Part shown: positions 1 to 7,752 of the stretch, one piece after another
Layout of the letters: each line of letters opens with the position of its first letter
Position numbering within the stretch: the stretch's first letter is position 1
From: an uncultured Clostridia bacterium
GTDB taxonomy: Bacteria > Bacillota_A > Clostridia > TANB77 > CAG-508
Assembly (NCBI GenBank): GCA_944393405.1
Contig: CALYAC010000016.1
Span: 1 to 33,927, forward strand
Reading direction: 5' to 3'
DNA length: 33,927 nt
Notes under the pieces: generated by a model
What the model was told of the DNA's origin: nothing
The model's database searches: none
Seen by the model: only the letters and a program-made list of their open reading frames with translations
Made by a program: the position numbers and the translations under genes

Positions 1-85
1 TTATTTCTTTACAAGTTTTCAATTTAGATCTAAACTCCTTTTTTAAGATATCTTACATCTTTATATTGATAAAATATAAAGAAAG

Positions 86-154
86 GTAACACTTTTTATA
101 AAAACTAATCAAATAAAAAGTTATTACCATTAGATATGCTTTATTTGATTAGTT
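86..154. repeat. Nested, mutually exclusive inverted repeats
   Basis: The arms AACTAATCAAATAAA (103-117) and TTTATTTGATTAGTT (140-154) are a perfect 15-bp inverted repeat around a 22-nt loop. A second, imperfect pairing joins GGTAACACTTTTT (86-98) with AAAAAGTTATTACC (115-128), and it would compete with the first. This could be a bidirectional terminator for a gene left of the window, or a switchable hairpin at an element end. Confidence 0.5.
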
Positions 155-378
155 GTTTCATTTATTTTTGATATTATTATCTATTTCGAAATGTATATTA
201 TTTATTCTTTAATTATAACATATTACATTATACAATGGTTGGATTTTAATGGATAATTTGTTTGATATAAAACACAGCAAACTTATACTTAGGAAAGCTT
301 TATTTAAATATATTAAAATAATCTTATGCTAACCTAAATATATTTTCCAATAATTATTAATTTGTTTTTCATAATTTT

Positions 379-398
379 TTAACAATATGTATTGTTAA
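379..398. promoter_or_regulatory. Perfect 20-bp dyad, operator-like
   Basis: TTAACAATATGTATTGTTAA reads as two perfect 9-bp half sites around TG. The size and symmetry resemble an operator for a dimeric repressor or a recombinase arm site near the tRNA remnant. No adjacent gene is visible, so its role is unknown. Confidence 0.35.
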
Positions 399-463
399 GT
401 TTCTTGCACATAATTTGCACAGTAACAAGTAAATAAATGCTTTTAAATAAATACTTACAGCAA

Positions 464-486
464 TTCGAGTCCTCTCATCCGCACCA
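464..486 (+). repeat. tRNA 3'-end fragment, probable attachment site
   Basis: The 23 bases contain a T-loop (TTCGAGT), the 3' side of a T-stem (CCTCT), the 3' acceptor strand (CATCCGC), the discriminator A and an encoded CCA. The 5 bases before the T-loop do not pair with CCTCT, and no D or anticodon arm is present, so only the 3' end exists. Such a fragment, followed at once by a terminator, is what a tRNA-targeting integrase leaves at the far end of its element. The implied acceptor start GCGGATG resembles a tRNA-Leu; that identity is inference. Confidence 0.72.
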
Positions 487-494
487 AAAATTAT

Positions 495-530
495 AAAAAA
501 GTTGAAATTTTAACCAATTTCAACTTTTTT
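495..530 (+). terminator. Rho-independent terminator after the tRNA remnant
   Basis: AAAAAAGTTGAAATT (495-509) pairs with AATTTCAACTTTTTT (516-530) around a short loop and ends in a T run. It sits 9 bp after the CCA end, as expected for the original tRNA terminator. Confidence 0.75.
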
Positions 531-652
531 TATTTTTATTTAAAAGTATTACATTATATGCAGAAATGATGTCCGAAACTTATAGATAAATAAAAAATTA
601 CTGAGAATTCAATAATATAAATCATTTTTACAATTGAAATACTAGATCTCTT

Positions 653-1567
653 TTATATTTGATAATTTTTGAAATCTATTATATTGTTTTTATCAAATTC
701 ATATTTTCCTTCATAATCCATTCCATTAAGTCCATTTTTCACTTTTTCAGATTCATAATAGTCAACTACTTTTTTATACTCATTTTCAGTTACAACATAT
801 TCTTGTACAGTTATATGTTTAAAATAATCTAGATAAGATTGTATTGTAATATTGGATAGCAGTTTTTCTATATCATTAATTTTCTTAGTAGAAATAAATA
901 TTATTGCATCATGTTCCATTTCATCTGTAATTCTATATTTTCTAAATCCACCATTTTCTATGGTTTGTTCATGTCGTTTTTCATCTAACTTTGAGCTTTG
1001 TAAGCTTTCAAAGTTTGTTGTAACGACCACATAAAACTCATCTTTCATTCCGTTTTCTTCTACATAATCATATATAGATTTTTCTAAATCATATTTACTT
1101 CTCTTTACCTCGTAATAATCCCATCCACTGTTTTTCTTATAACAAACAATTGCCATCACTCCATCTTCATCTTTAAATCTATATATCATAGAATAATCAT
1201 AGTCAATATCTTGTCCCAAACTGCTTCCTGAATCTTCTTCAACTACCATATCATCTTTAGATACAAAGGTAAAGTCTCTATTGTATTTTTTTTCTAATTG
1301 TGTTTCTATGAACTCTTCTTTATTACCTATTTGAGTTTTTATTATAAATCCATATAAAGTTGGGCCCCAAATTCTGCTTGAAAAAATCAGAACAAATAGC
1401 GATATAGATAATATTGTTATAATTATTGTAAAATTTTTTATTTTTTTTCTTGTAATAGTTAATATTATTATAATTAGAATTATCGGAACAACTATAATCC
1501 AACCGTATTGAAATGCTTTTAATATAGTATCTAAAAGTCCGACTACTCCCCAAATTATTGAATTCAT
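653..1567 (-). CDS. Hypothetical membrane protein, two TM segments
   Basis: This is a 304-aa protein I cannot assign to a family. Two hydrophobic segments lie near the N-terminus (about residues 22-40 and 47-68). A charged C-terminal domain of roughly 230 residues follows, rich in Asp, Glu, Lys and Tyr, and is probably outside the membrane. It has no signal-peptidase site, catalytic motif or repeat that I recognise. The gene stands alone between two homologous terminator hairpins (495-530 and 1682-1716), so it may be cargo of a small integrated segment. Codon use is AT-rich like the neighbours. Confidence 0.7.
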   Translation of the reverse strand: MNSIIWGVVGLLDTILKAFQYGWIIVVPIILIIIILTITRKKIKNFTIIITILSISLFVLIFSSRIWGPTLYGFIIKTQIGNKEEFIETQLEKKYNRDFTFVSKDDMVVEEDSGSSLGQDIDYDYSMIYRFKDEDGVMAIVCYKKNSGWDYYEVKRSKYDLEKSIYDYVEENGMKDEFYVVVTTNFESLQSSKLDEKRHEQTIENGGFRKYRITDEMEHDAIIFISTKKINDIEKLLSNITIQSYLDYFKHITVQEYVVTENEYKKVVDYYESEKVKNGLNGMDYEGKYEFDKNNIIDFKNYQI

Positions 1568-1649
1568 TAAATTCTCTCCCTTATTTTATTTTTAGGCTTT
1601 TATAAACAACTCTCCAAAATATTAATTCATTTAAATAGATTTTTCCCAA

Positions 1650-1716
1650 GTTTGTCCTTTTATGCCTACATCAATAGTTATAAAAAGCTGAATTTTTAAT
1701 CAATTTCAACTTTTTT
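1650..1716 (+). repeat. Decayed copy of the tRNA 3' end plus terminator
   Basis: From about 1677 to 1716 the sequence matches the terminator at 491-530 with only a few differences, in the same orientation. The bases before it (GTCCTTTTATGCCTACATCA) line up loosely with the tRNA remnant GTCCTCTCATCCGCACCA. This looks like an older, degraded copy of the same att-plus-terminator unit. The hairpin itself (1682-1716) could also end transcription between the flanking genes. Confidence 0.45.
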
Positions 1717-1816
1717 ATTTAACAAAATATATAAAGTAATTCCATCAATATCATTTGCTAACAAATTGCTTTTTTGTAATTAGGTTATTACACTTATAAA
1801 TCACATTTATTATACA

Positions 1817-2329
1817 TTAATTAATTGTAAATTCTGTTGAACAATATTTTAATTCACCATTGCTTTCAAAACTTTTTACCAATCTATATTCTCCTGGTGA
1901 TAACTTTCCATATTGTTCTGTCCAGTTTACATCAATCTCTACTACTTCTTCATTACCTCTTTCAATTGCAATTCCATAAACAGTATCTTGGGGATTTAAT
2001 AATTCTAGTTTCACCCAATTTCCATTTTGTTTTTTTTCTATTATAAACCATCTACCATAATCATATTTTTTCTTATTTTTATCTGTTATAATAACTGTTG
2101 CTCCTTCATTAGTTAATGTTCCTTCTTTTATTGTCATTGTTATATTGCTTGCTATTTTTTCAAAATTTTCTTCATTACTATTATCTTCTTGTAAGCTAGT
2201 TTTTGTTGTGTTTTGAATGTTATAACTAATGTCATCAGATTTTTGAATATTTTTGCTTATTAAAAATATTATTGCACTGATAATTATTACTATAATAATT
2301 CCAAAAATTAATATCCATTTATTCTTCAT
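1817..2329 (-). CDS. Membrane-anchored Big_14-type Ig-like protein
   Basis: This is a 170-aa protein. Residues 4-24 form a hydrophobic N-terminal anchor or uncleaved signal. A Ser/Asn/Glu-rich linker follows, and then a domain (about 60-170) with the pattern of bacterial Ig-like Big_14 proteins: YDYGRWFIIEKKQNGNW, then EIDVNW, then GKLSPGEYRLVK. Members of this family are secreted or surface lipoproteins of Firmicutes without known enzymatic activity. It probably sits outside the membrane. A well-formed promoter lies 56 bp upstream of the start, so it is likely a single-gene unit. Confidence 0.65.
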   Translation of the reverse strand: MKNKWILIFGIIIVIIISAIIFLISKNIQKSDDISYNIQNTTKTSLQEDNSNEENFEKIASNITMTIKEGTLTNEGATVIITDKNKKKYDYGRWFIIEKKQNGNWVKLELLNPQDTVYGIAIERGNEEVVEIDVNWTEQYGKLSPGEYRLVKSFESNGELKYCSTEFTIN

Positions 2330-2384
2330 ATTTTTCCCCTTTCATTTTTTCAATATATTTTAATATTTATATATTACTTATTAC

Positions 2385-2413
2385 ATATTATCAATTGTAT
2401 AAAATATTGTCAA
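2385..2413 (-). promoter_or_regulatory. Sigma-A-type promoter of the Ig-like protein gene
   Basis: On the minus strand TTGACA (2413-2408) is followed after 17 bp by TAATAT (2390-2385), 56 bp before the start codon. Confidence 0.6.
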
Positions 2414-2598
2414 TTATATTTTATATCCAATATGTTAAGATATTAAGGACATAAATAATAGAAAAAAATATAAAGCTGTTTTCAACATTACAATATTTTT
2501 AAAGTACAAGAACACTTGTAATCACATGCCAGAACATAGTAAAATAATAAATCTTAACTTTTAGTCATTATTATAAGTAACAATTTTCTCTTAATAAT

Positions 2599-2636
2599 AA
2601 AACACAGCCGACTAGGTTTCCCCTAAAGCTGTGTTT
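2599..2636 (-). terminator. Terminator of the 289-aa gene
   Basis: On the minus strand AAACACAGC pairs with GCTGTGTTTT, enclosing a small inner stem TAGG/CCTA. It lies directly after the stop codon at 2652. Confidence 0.7.
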
Positions 2637-2651
2637 GCAAGGATACAATTT

Positions 2652-3521
2652 TCAAATATCCTCGTTTTCATTTTCTTCACAATAGAGCTTGTCATCTGAA
2701 AAGAACTCCGGATACACAATCTTCAGCCAATGCTTTGCAGCATAAAATGCCACTATAATGTCCTCTTGTCTTACTTTCTTTGTTGTGTTACAACATTGAA
2801 AGAAGTAATTTAACCCCTGATTTATTTTGTTAATTGTATTGTCATACTTTCCATTTTGCAAAAGTATATAATTAATACATAACATTATGTTAAATATAAT
2901 TGCAAAAAACATTAATAATAAGTTGCTAAAGTTTTCAATTTGGCTTAATATCACTGTACATATTAAAGCTTCTAATAGTGATATTATATATGGTATTGTA
3001 TTTTTTACCAAATCTACCGTTATAAATCTGCTTCCACAACTCTTACTGAATCTAGAAACAGATTTGATTTCCTGAATGTTTTTGGGTAGTCTTGAATTCG
3101 CTTCCAAGAAGTTAATCATCATGTGCTCAGCTGAATGCTTACTCCTTTCTAAAAACGTTGTTCTCCCATATTCAAGAATTCCGATTTCTATTATCGTAAA
3201 TATCGGTAGTAATAAAACAAAGCCAAAAAGTGCAACCATCGGAACAAAACTTGCAATCAGTAAGTGTACCAGACAAAACAGTATCAAACAAAACAGTACA
3301 ATTGCAAAAATTTTTTTATGTTCTTTAACAATTTCAACAAATTCAACAAATGATTTCTTGCTATCTGTTTCAGAGTTTATACCTGTTTCAACAACAATAT
3401 AATCTCCTTCTTCAGTTGCCTTGACAAATTGATTTTCATTGACAAAGAACCTAATTTCTTGTTCTGTACTATCTGCTTTGTAGACGATTATTTTCCGTTC
3501 TTTTTTTAACCGTTCTTTCAT
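2652..3521 (-). CDS. Hypothetical multi-pass membrane protein, foreign-looking
   Basis: This is a 289-aa protein of unknown function. I start it at ATG 3521 because GGAGGAGA sits just upstream; the longer frame to 3551 would swallow that site. A soluble N-terminal part of about 65 residues is followed by two hydrophobic segments (about 68-108) and, after a charged stretch, two more (about 177-220). Base composition is visibly less AT-rich than the core genes. Codons 4 and 9 are CGG (Arg), a codon otherwise absent from native genes of the window, which supports recent acquisition. Own terminator downstream, so probably transcribed alone. Confidence 0.6.
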   Translation of the reverse strand: MKERLKKERKIIVYKADSTEQEIRFFVNENQFVKATEEGDYIVVETGINSETDSKKSFVEFVEIVKEHKKIFAIVLFCLILFCLVHLLIASFVPMVALFGFVLLLPIFTIIEIGILEYGRTTFLERSKHSAEHMMINFLEANSRLPKNIQEIKSVSRFSKSCGSRFITVDLVKNTIPYIISLLEALICTVILSQIENFSNLLLMFFAIIFNIMLCINYILLQNGKYDNTINKINQGLNYFFQCCNTTKKVRQEDIIVAFYAAKHWLKIVYPEFFSDDKLYCEENENEDI

Positions 3522-3633
3522 ATTCTCTCCTCCATGTAAAATGATGTTCAAAAAGTTCTTATTAGAATCGTATATAATTATACTACAACTTTACATAAAT
3601 ATCAAATAATAATATATACATTACCTATAAAAT

Positions 3634-3662
3634 TTGATAAAAATGCAATTTTATGTTAATAT
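3634..3662 (+). promoter_or_regulatory. Promoter of the HD-domain gene
   Basis: TTGATA (3634-3639) is followed after 17 bp by TAATAT (3657-3662), 36 bp before the chosen ATG. Confidence 0.55.
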
Positions 3663-3697
3663 ATATTTATGTTATTAAAATATATAAAGGAGATATT

Positions 3698-4708
3698 ATG
3701 AATAGAGAAGAATTTGAAAATAGTTTAATAAGAAATGATATTGCAGAATATTATTTATCTAAAACAAAAGAAGAATTGGAAGCTGAATTAGGTCCAGAAA
3801 TTTCAAGAATGGTAGGTTTTAATCAAAAGAACTCACATCATTGTTATGATTTATGGGAACATACTTTAAGAACAGTTGAAAGTATTAATCCAGAAGGATT
3901 AACAGAAGAACAATTTAAACAATTACGTGTATCTGCTTTTTTTCACGATATAGGAAAACCAGATGTTGCTAGATTTAATGAAAGAACAGGACAACAAGTA
4001 TTCTATGGACATGCTGCTCATTCTGTAGATGTTGCAAGACCAATATTAGAAAGATTAGGATACAGTGAGCAAGAAATTTCTAAATTATCTTTTCTTATTG
4101 GTCATCATGATGACTTTATTAGCTATAAATCTAAACTAGCACCATTTATGGTAAATCATGAGTTCATTAGAGGTATTAATCCTACATCAGTTGCTGAAAA
4201 AATAATAGAAAACAGATATGATTTTGAAGCAATGGGATATAACAAAGATCAGATAAGAGCTATTTGTTATACTTTAGCTCATGGTGATAAGCCTGTATTT
4301 CGTTCAAAAGAAGGTCCTTTTGTAATTGATGTTAACATGGATGAAGTTCAATCCAAAATAGAATCAGGAGAATATAATTCATCTTTTGATCCAAGTTTAG
4401 AAGATTATCAAATGCTTTTAAGACTTTGTAAAGCAGATGCAAATGCTCAAAGTGAAATAGCAATGCAAGGTGGTAGACAAGTTGGTTCTAAAAAAGAAAA
4501 ATTAGAAAACATGGTAAATATTGAAAATAGTTTGCCTGAAGCATATAAAAGTCTTTCAGAAAAAGGCGAGAATGATTTTTTAAATAGTATCATCTCTCTT
4601 GCAAAATCAAGAGAAGAGTTAAAAACACAAAATACTCAAGCTGCACAGTTAGCTAAAGAATATGAAAGACAATCACCTAATAAAGGTATATCTATTGATG
4701 ACAATTAA
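3698..4708 (+). CDS. HD-domain phosphohydrolase-like protein
   Basis: This 336-aa soluble protein is read from ATG 3698, which has AAAGGAGA in front. It carries an HD superfamily metal site: H55 (LWEHTLR), H83-D84 (FFHDIGKPD), H105 (YGHAAHS) and H136-H137 (IGHHDDF). FHDIGKP also occurs in the HD domain of CCA-adding tRNA nucleotidyltransferases, but no nucleotidyltransferase domain is present. It is therefore a stand-alone metal-dependent phosphohydrolase of unknown substrate. The C-terminal 100 residues are charged and probably helical. It is followed after 27 bp by a small coiled-coil protein with its own ribosome site, so the two form an operon ending at the terminator at 5014. Confidence 0.75.
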   Translation: MNREEFENSLIRNDIAEYYLSKTKEELEAELGPEISRMVGFNQKNSHHCYDLWEHTLRTVESINPEGLTEEQFKQLRVSAFFHDIGKPDVARFNERTGQQVFYGHAAHSVDVARPILERLGYSEQEISKLSFLIGHHDDFISYKSKLAPFMVNHEFIRGINPTSVAEKIIENRYDFEAMGYNKDQIRAICYTLAHGDKPVFRSKEGPFVIDVNMDEVQSKIESGEYNSSFDPSLEDYQMLLRLCKADANAQSEIAMQGGRQVGSKKEKLENMVNIENSLPEAYKSLSEKGENDFLNSIISLAKSREELKTQNTQAAQLAKEYERQSPNKGISIDDN

Positions 4709-4735
4709 TAAATTTAAGTTGGAGGAAATTAGTAT

Positions 4736-5008
4736 ATGAGTTTAAATAAATCAATTTCTAATGATAGAGCATTTATAGATTCTATAAAAATTTCAAAAGA
4801 TCCAGATATGGATATATTATTAAAAATTCAAGAAGAAATAGAAAGAAAAGGAATTAATAAAGCTAATATATTAGAGTTAACTAAAAAATTATCCAGCACT
4901 CAAAAACAAAAATTAGAAAATTTATATAAAAGTCAAATAGAGGAATATAAGTTAAGTATCCAAAAACATAAGGACAAAATTGTTTCAATCAGGAAAAATT
5001 TAAAATAA
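4736..5008 (+). CDS. Small coiled-coil hypothetical protein
   Basis: This is a 90-aa, Lys/Glu-rich, probably all-helical protein with no recognisable family. TTGGAGGAAA lies just before the ATG. It is the second gene of a two-gene operon with the HD-domain protein and could be a partner of it; that is inference from position only. Confidence 0.6.
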   Translation: MSLNKSISNDRAFIDSIKISKDPDMDILLKIQEEIERKGINKANILELTKKLSSTQKQKLENLYKSQIEEYKLSIQKHKDKIVSIRKNLK

Positions 5009-5013
5009 AAAAA

Positions 5014-5047
5014 GAAAAGGGGTGTGCTTCTCAGCACGCTTCTTTTT
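5014..5047. terminator. Bidirectional terminator
   Basis: GAAAAGGGGTGTGCT pairs with AGCACGCTTCTTTTT around the loop TCTC, partly with G-U pairs. T runs on both sides let it serve the plus-strand HD operon and the minus-strand membrane gene, whose stop codon (5031) lies inside the hairpin. Confidence 0.7.
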
Positions 5048-5354
5048 TTGACCCTTCTTCTTCTTTATCAATCTCTCTCATAATTGCCTTTACAGTAATA
5101 ATGATTCCTACAATTACTGCAAAAATGATAATAGCATATAATGTAGGTAACCCTCTTGCAAAGCAATCAAAATACCATTCTACAGCTTCATATGATGTTA
5201 AATCTGTAAATATCATCATATATGCATTGAACAATCCCTCTGCATATACTATTTGCATAGCTATCGCTCCAATTACTGCAAATACTACGCATCTTTCTAC
5301 ATTGATGATTAACATCTTGCCAGCTTTTTTGGCATTATTTTTCTTTAGTTTCAT
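5031..5354 (-). CDS. Small two-TM membrane protein
   Basis: This is a 107-aa protein with two hydrophobic segments (about residues 22-42 and 70-92), a Lys-rich N-terminus and a charged C-terminus ending in KKEAC. I do not recognise the family. A good ribosome site (AGGAGGAAGAG) precedes the ATG. Base composition is somewhat richer in GC than the core genes, so it may belong to the accessory segment. Its last codons overlap the shared terminator. Confidence 0.6.
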   Translation of the reverse strand: MKLKKNNAKKAGKMLIINVERCVVFAVIGAIAMQIVYAEGLFNAYMMIFTDLTSYEAVEWYFDCFARGLPTLYAIIIFAVIVGIIITVKAIMREIDKEEEGSKKEAC

Positions 5355-5386
5355 AATCTCTTCCTCCTATTTTCTTTACTAAAGAT

Positions 5387-5417
5387 TTTTCGGAGGATTT
5401 CTTTTACCCTCCGAAAA
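5387..5417. repeat. Perfect 10-bp hairpin in a leader region
   Basis: TTTTCGGAGG (5387-5396) pairs with CCTCCGAAAA (5408-5417) around an 11-nt loop, 33 bp before the start of the small membrane protein gene. There is no T run, so it is more likely a leader hairpin or protein site than a terminator. One arm contains GGAGG, but it lies too far upstream to act as the ribosome site. Confidence 0.5.
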
Positions 5418-5539
5418 TAACTCGGAGAGCATAAAAAATTTGCTATCCATTAATAATTATACCATATTATGTAAAATAAAGCAAATTAAAACCACTAAAA
5501 TTAACCGTGGCTGATTTGTTTGTAGTTTAGATTAATATA

Positions 5540-5794
5540 TTAATCCACAATTTCCTCGAAGCGATATTTTTGAGTTGCATTTGGGTATTTCTCATGATCT
5601 ACTTCTGACAAAAACATATCAAGAGGTCTTGCATAGATCCCGTCTTTATGGTTTGTTTTTCCATTGTTATCCATACAACGATATACAACTAACTTTTCTC
5701 CTGTTTCACTATGCTCTGCCACAGTAATAACAAAAGATCTTGCTCCTTTAAAGTGTCTCCACATTGTAAATGGTTTTACTTCTCTTTGTTCCAT
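5540..5794 (-). CDS. DUF1653 family protein
   Basis: This is an 84-aa protein with the DUF1653 pattern: MWRHFKG, then AEHSETGEKLVVYR, then YARPLDMFLSEV. Function is unknown; the small domain often accompanies Nudix or nucleotide-related genes. I start it at 5794, because AAAGGAG lies 8 bp upstream and the longer reading to 5827 would run through that site and overlap the upstream Nudix gene. It is probably co-transcribed with the Nudix gene, which ends 16 bp before it. Confidence 0.8.
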   Translation of the reverse strand: MEQREVKPFTMWRHFKGARSFVITVAEHSETGEKLVVYRCMDNNGKTNHKDGIYARPLDMFLSEVDHEKYPNATQKYRFEEIVD

Positions 5795-5810
5795 TTTCTT
5801 TACTCCTTTA

Positions 5811-6371
5811 TTATCTAAATTTTTCATTTATTTTGTCTATTATCTTCTTATGAATTGGCCTAATAAATCCAACCATATCTTTTCCATATGCTTCTTCAAA
5901 AGGAATCCATTTAACCCCTTTACTCTCTTCTTCCCTGTATGACAATTTGTTGTTTTCATCTGCTTCTAATAAATATACAACATCTAGATGAGTATGTGCA
6001 GATACATATTTTCCTCTTTTTACATGACCTTGTATAGGGCATGCTTGAAGAGCATATATGTTTTTATCTAATACTTTTACTTTTTGCGCTGTTTCCTCTT
6101 CTACTTCACGGATAGCAACTTGAAGTAAATCATCTTCTCCATCTGCATGTCCACCAGGATATACCCATCCATCAAAAATATTATGATATACTACTAACAT
6201 TTTAGTATGTTCTTTATTTACAACAAATGCTGATGATGAAAAATGTAAAAATTCATTATTTCTAGTTAATACATCATCAAATGTATCTATACTTTTTAGA
6301 AAAAAATCTTTATCTTTTTCTTCTTGTTCATTAATTGGTTCAAACTCTTCAATTTGTTTTCTCAAATCCAT
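5811..6371 (-). CDS. Nudix hydrolase
   Basis: This is a 186-aa cytosolic hydrolase of nucleoside-diphosphate-linked compounds. The Nudix box is clear: GGHADGEDDLLQVAIREVEE, running on into E-T, at about residues 85-107, with the REVEEE catalytic glutamates intact. An N-terminal helical region of about 45 residues precedes the fold. The substrate cannot be read from the sequence. It lies between a deoxyribosyltransferase-like gene and DUF1653 on the same strand, a small nucleotide-metabolism cluster. Confidence 0.85.
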   Translation of the reverse strand: MDLRKQIEEFEPINEQEEKDKDFFLKSIDTFDDVLTRNNEFLHFSSSAFVVNKEHTKMLVVYHNIFDGWVYPGGHADGEDDLLQVAIREVEEETAQKVKVLDKNIYALQACPIQGHVKRGKYVSAHTHLDVVYLLEADENNKLSYREEESKGVKWIPFEEAYGKDMVGFIRPIHKKIIDKINEKFR

Positions 6372-6392
6372 TTTATATACCTCTTACTTTTT

Positions 6393-6773
6393 TTATTTTA
6401 TTTCTTCTAGCTTAGAAATATCTCCTTTAAGGGGTGTTACTTCCCAAGCAACTAATTCTTCTGAATATGGCTCATAAATATCATTTAATAAATAAATTTC
6501 TTTTCCTTTATAGAATCCAAAAGCAAGTTCTGCAAATCCATTTGCACCTATATAATTATCTTGTCCATTTTTACTTTCATTTACAATTAAAAGTGCATCC
6601 ACATCATCTTTATCTATCTCTGAAAAATGTAAAAGAGAGGCATCTTTTTTCTCCATGTCTACAATAAATTCTCTTGGAACAACTACATTAAATCCCATAT
6701 TCTTTAATTCTTTTTCTAGCTCAAAAAACTTTGGTATAAATTTTTTTGAGCCACATAATACTATTTTTTTCAT
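6393..6773 (-). CDS. Nucleoside 2-deoxyribosyltransferase-like protein
   Basis: This is a 126-aa Rossmann-like protein. The start MKKIVLCGSKKFIP, then FNVVVPREF, then DDVDALLIVNESKNG and GANGFAELAFGFYKGKEIYLL follow the nucleoside 2-deoxyribosyltransferase / DUF4406 fold, including the Asn and Glu of the NG..AELAFG segment. True enzymes cleave or transfer deoxyribose between bases, but many small homologues are uncharacterised. It lies just downstream of pyrD and upstream of a Nudix gene, which suits a nucleotide salvage or clean-up role. Confidence 0.6.
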   Translation of the reverse strand: MKKIVLCGSKKFIPKFFELEKELKNMGFNVVVPREFIVDMEKKDASLLHFSEIDKDDVDALLIVNESKNGQDNYIGANGFAELAFGFYKGKEIYLLNDIYEPYSEELVAWEVTPLKGDISKLEEIK

Positions 6774-6820
6774 ATTTTAACTCTCCTTTGTTTATTTATA
6801 TATACATCATATTTATTAAA

Positions 6821-7729
6821 TTAATTCATCTCTACTTTTCCTATAATATCTGTTATATTTTCTATATTGTATTTTTTCATATATTCTTCAATTCCTTCTA
6901 CTGTCTTTACACTAGTATATGGATCTATAAAATTTCCTGCACCTATAGATATAGTTGTTGCCCCAGCTAGCATAAATTCTATTGCATCTTCTCCATTTAT
7001 TATTCCTCCTAATCCCATTATTGGAATATTTACTGCTTGTGCTACTTGATATACCATTCTAACAGCTACAGGCTTTATAGCAGGTCCAGATAATCCACCT
7101 GTGTTATTAGCAAGAACTGGTCTTCTTGTATTAATATCTATCTTCATTCCAAGAAGTGTATTAATTAATGAAACAGCATCTGCTCCACCATCTTCTACTC
7201 CTTTTGCTATTTCTGCAATATTTGTTACATTAGGAGTTAGTTTTACTATTAAAGGTTTTTGTAAAACTTCTCTTACTGCAGTTGTAACTTTTCTTACACC
7301 TTCATATGTATTTCCAAAAGCCATACAACCTTCTTTTACATTAGGACATGATAAATTAAGTTCTACTCCATCTATATCTAATGTATTTAAAATTTTACAA
7401 AGTTCCACATATTCATCTATAGAACTTCCACATGCATTTACAATTATTTTAGTATCGAATTTTCTTAAATTAGGTAAATCATTTTCTGCAAAGTATTTTA
7501 CTCCAGGGTTTTGAAGCCCTATACTATTTAACATTCCACTTGCTGTTTCACATACTCTAGGTGGTTTATTTCCACTCTTTGGTTTTAATGAAGTACCTTT
7601 TGTTATTATAGCTCCTAACTTTCCTAAATCGAAAAAGTCACTATACTCTCTACCATAACCAAATGTTCCTGATGCAACAGTTACAGGATTTTTCATTTCT
7701 ATTCCTGCAAAATTAACTTTTGTATTCAT
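6821..7729 (-). CDS. pyrD: Dihydroorotate dehydrogenase B, catalytic subunit
   Basis: This 302-aa FMN enzyme oxidises dihydroorotate to orotate in pyrimidine synthesis and passes electrons to PyrK. Visible motifs are SGTFGYGREY near residue 21, NLSCPNVKEG with the class 1B catalytic cysteine (about residue 131), VKLTPNV, and GLGGIINGEDAIEFMLAG for FMN phosphate binding. Length matches the family. It is the last pyr gene of the operon and is separated from pyrK by a PLC-like gene. Confidence 0.95.
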   Translation of the reverse strand: MNTKVNFAGIEMKNPVTVASGTFGYGREYSDFFDLGKLGAIITKGTSLKPKSGNKPPRVCETASGMLNSIGLQNPGVKYFAENDLPNLRKFDTKIIVNACGSSIDEYVELCKILNTLDIDGVELNLSCPNVKEGCMAFGNTYEGVRKVTTAVREVLQKPLIVKLTPNVTNIAEIAKGVEDGGADAVSLINTLLGMKIDINTRRPVLANNTGGLSGPAIKPVAVRMVYQVAQAVNIPIMGLGGIINGEDAIEFMLAGATTISIGAGNFIDPYTSVKTVEGIEEYMKKYNIENITDIIGKVEMN

Positions 7730-7752
7730 TCTTTTTCCTCCATTTCTTCATT

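Larger units (their letters stand above)
1..652. other. Non-coding flank with att-like tRNA remnant
   Basis: I see no convincing gene here. The stretch holds a nested inverted repeat (86-154), a 20-bp dyad (379-398), a bare tRNA 3' end (464-486) and a rho-independent hairpin (495-530). The bases between 531 and 652 are AT-rich with nothing recognisable. The layout suits the edge of an integrated element whose body lies to the left of the window. Confidence 0.6.
2330..2651. other. Intergenic stretch, promoter and terminator only
   Basis: No gene is visible. It holds the promoter of the Ig-like protein gene (2385-2413) and the terminator of the next gene (2599-2636). The rest is AT-rich without recognisable structure. 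Confidence 0.6.

Noticed and set aside
1..460. Integrase gene next to the tRNA remnant
   Set aside because: No frame of useful length with recombinase motifs is present; it may lie to the left of the window.
571..577. TTTCGGA heptamer in the intergenic minus strand after the 304-aa gene
   Set aside because: It is not inside a supported gene, and no homologous protein resumes after it; counted as chance.
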